NCBI RefSeq assembly: GCF_036246005.1
Contig: NZ_CP109171.1
Coordinates: 4,700,001-4,764,000, forward strand
DNA: 64,000 nt
Direction: 5' to 3'
From: Streptomyces sp. NBC_01723
GTDB taxonomy: Bacteria > Actinomycetota > Actinomycetes > Streptomycetales > Streptomycetaceae
This document shows, piece by piece, positions 63,355 to 64,000 of the stretch. Each line of letters starts with the position of its first letter. The stretch's first letter is position 1. A program made the translations under genes and the position numbers. The notes beneath the pieces were generated by a model, which made no database searches, had not been told where the DNA came from, and saw nothing but the letters and a program-made list of their open reading frames with translations.

Positions 63355-64000
63355 TCAGACCCTCCGTCCGACCACGCGTCCCGTCACCTCGCCCAGACCC
63401 ACCCGGATCCCGTCCGGACCCGGTGCCCACGCCGACAGGGTCACCATGTCCCCGTCCTCCAGGAACGTCCGCTTGCCGTCGGGGAGTTCCAGCGCGTCGC
63501 GGCCGTTCCAGGTCAGCTCCAGCAGCGACCCGCGTTCCCGTTCGCCGGGTCCGCTCACCGTGCCCGAGCCGTAGAGGTCGCCGGTGCGCAGTGAGGCGCC
63601 GTTGACGGTCATGTGGGCCAACTGCTGGGCGGCCGTCCAGTACATGGTGGAGAACGGCGGCTCGGAGACGACGTGACCGTTGACCGCGACGGTGATCCGC
63701 AGGTCGTAGCCGCCGGGCTCGGCGTGGTCGTCGGCCGTGTCGTCCAGGTAGGGCAGCAGCTCGTGCGTGCGCGCGGGGGGCGCCACCCGCGCCTCCTCCA
63801 GGGCGTCCAGCGGCGTGATCCACGCCGACACCGAGGTGGCGAAGGACTTGCCGAGGAACGGGCCGAGGGGGACGTACTCCCAGGCCTGGACGTCCCGCGC
63901 GGACCAGTCGTTGAGCAGGCAGAGCCCGAAGACGTGCTCGCGGAAGTCGCCGAGTGCGACCGGGGCGCCCGGTTCGGACGGCACCCCCACCACGAACCCG
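63355..64000 (-). CDS. Fumarylacetoacetase, 5' end cut by window edge
   Basis: At least 215 C-terminal codons are present, and the frame continues past 64000. The family motifs LLNDWSARDVQAWEYVPLG and GPFLGKSFATSVSAWITPLDAL, and the later GTVSGPGERERGSLLELTW, are those of the catalytic domain of fumarylacetoacetase, which cleaves fumarylacetoacetate in the last step of tyrosine/homogentisate degradation. Several metal ligands lie in the missing N-terminal part. Stop at 63355-63357. No neighbour in the window belongs to this pathway. Confidence 0.93.
   Translation of the reverse strand, partial: GFVVGVPSEPGAPVALGDFREHVFGLCLLNDWSARDVQAWEYVPLGPFLGKSFATSVSAWITPLDALEEARVAPPARTHELLPYLDDTADDHAEPGGYDLRITVAVNGHVVSEPPFSTMYWTAAQQLAHMTVNGASLRTGDLYGSGTVSGPGERERGSLLELTWNGRDALELPDGKRTFLEDGDMVTLSAWAPGPDGIRVGLGEVTGRVVGRRV

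Overview
The window is high-GC actinobacterial DNA. The dense third-position GC, the frequent GTG starts, the ATGA/GTGA stop-start overlaps and the gene set (DUF397/XRE pairs, a secretin-less Tad pilus operon, futalosine-type menaquinone genes next to a 14-gene nuo operon) point to Streptomyces or a very close relative. The assignment rests on gene content and sequence style only. I saw no rRNA or tRNA genes, CRISPR arrays, insertion sequences or integrases.

Left part (1-24.3 kb) is a surface and secretion region. It opens with a truncated Esx/WXG100-like gene, a secreted protein and a lipoprotein, followed by a possibly frameshifted membrane gene, another lipoprotein and a membrane protein. 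A Tad/Flp pilus operon runs on the plus strand from 5.7 to 12.4 kb (SAF/CpaB-like protein, CpaE-like ATPase, TadA, TadB, TadC, Flp pilin, two TadE-like pseudopilins, a TadG-like protein). Two facing type VII secretion-style clusters follow. The plus cluster (12.4-16.7 kb) has an Esx-like protein, a large helical/hydrophobic protein, a membrane protein and two related small proteins. The minus cluster (19.6-16.7 kb) has a large protein with a toxin-like C-terminal tip, a possible immunity gene, a third related small protein and another Esx-like protein. After an XRE/DUF397 pair with a divergent ATP-binding protein and an Rpn-type nuclease with a duplicated tail, a second copy of the lipoprotein/secreted-protein cassette lies at 22.5-24.3 kb. 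No T7SS core gene (EccB/C/D/E, MycP) is present.

Middle part (24.5-52.2 kb) is core physiology. A large LysM/BTAD membrane protein and a prepilin peptidase probably belong with the pilus. Then come menaquinone genes (mqnC, a degenerate amidohydrolase-like gene, menG, a geranylgeranyl-reductase family gene), peptide deformylase, an NlpC/P60 cell-wall hydrolase, and a 744-bp regulatory intergenic region. That region leads into the complete nuoA-N operon, which makes the NADH dehydrogenase that reduces menaquinone. A near-consensus Rex operator lies just downstream of a good -10 box before nuoA, which would couple the operon to the NADH/NAD+ ratio. A strong hairpin ends the operon.

Right part (52.2-64 kb) holds a Uma2-family gene, recQ, and a six-gene minus-strand operon: GntR/UTRA regulator, two-cluster ferredoxin, lipoprotein substrate-binding protein with a NosL-like tail, ABC permease, ABC ATPase, and an AprA/fumarate-reductase-like flavoprotein fused to nine HEAT-like repeats. 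An M56 metallopeptidase and a partial fumarylacetoacetase gene close the window. The ferredoxin/flavoprotein/importer operon and the T7SS toxin-like module are the two best candidates for poorly described systems.
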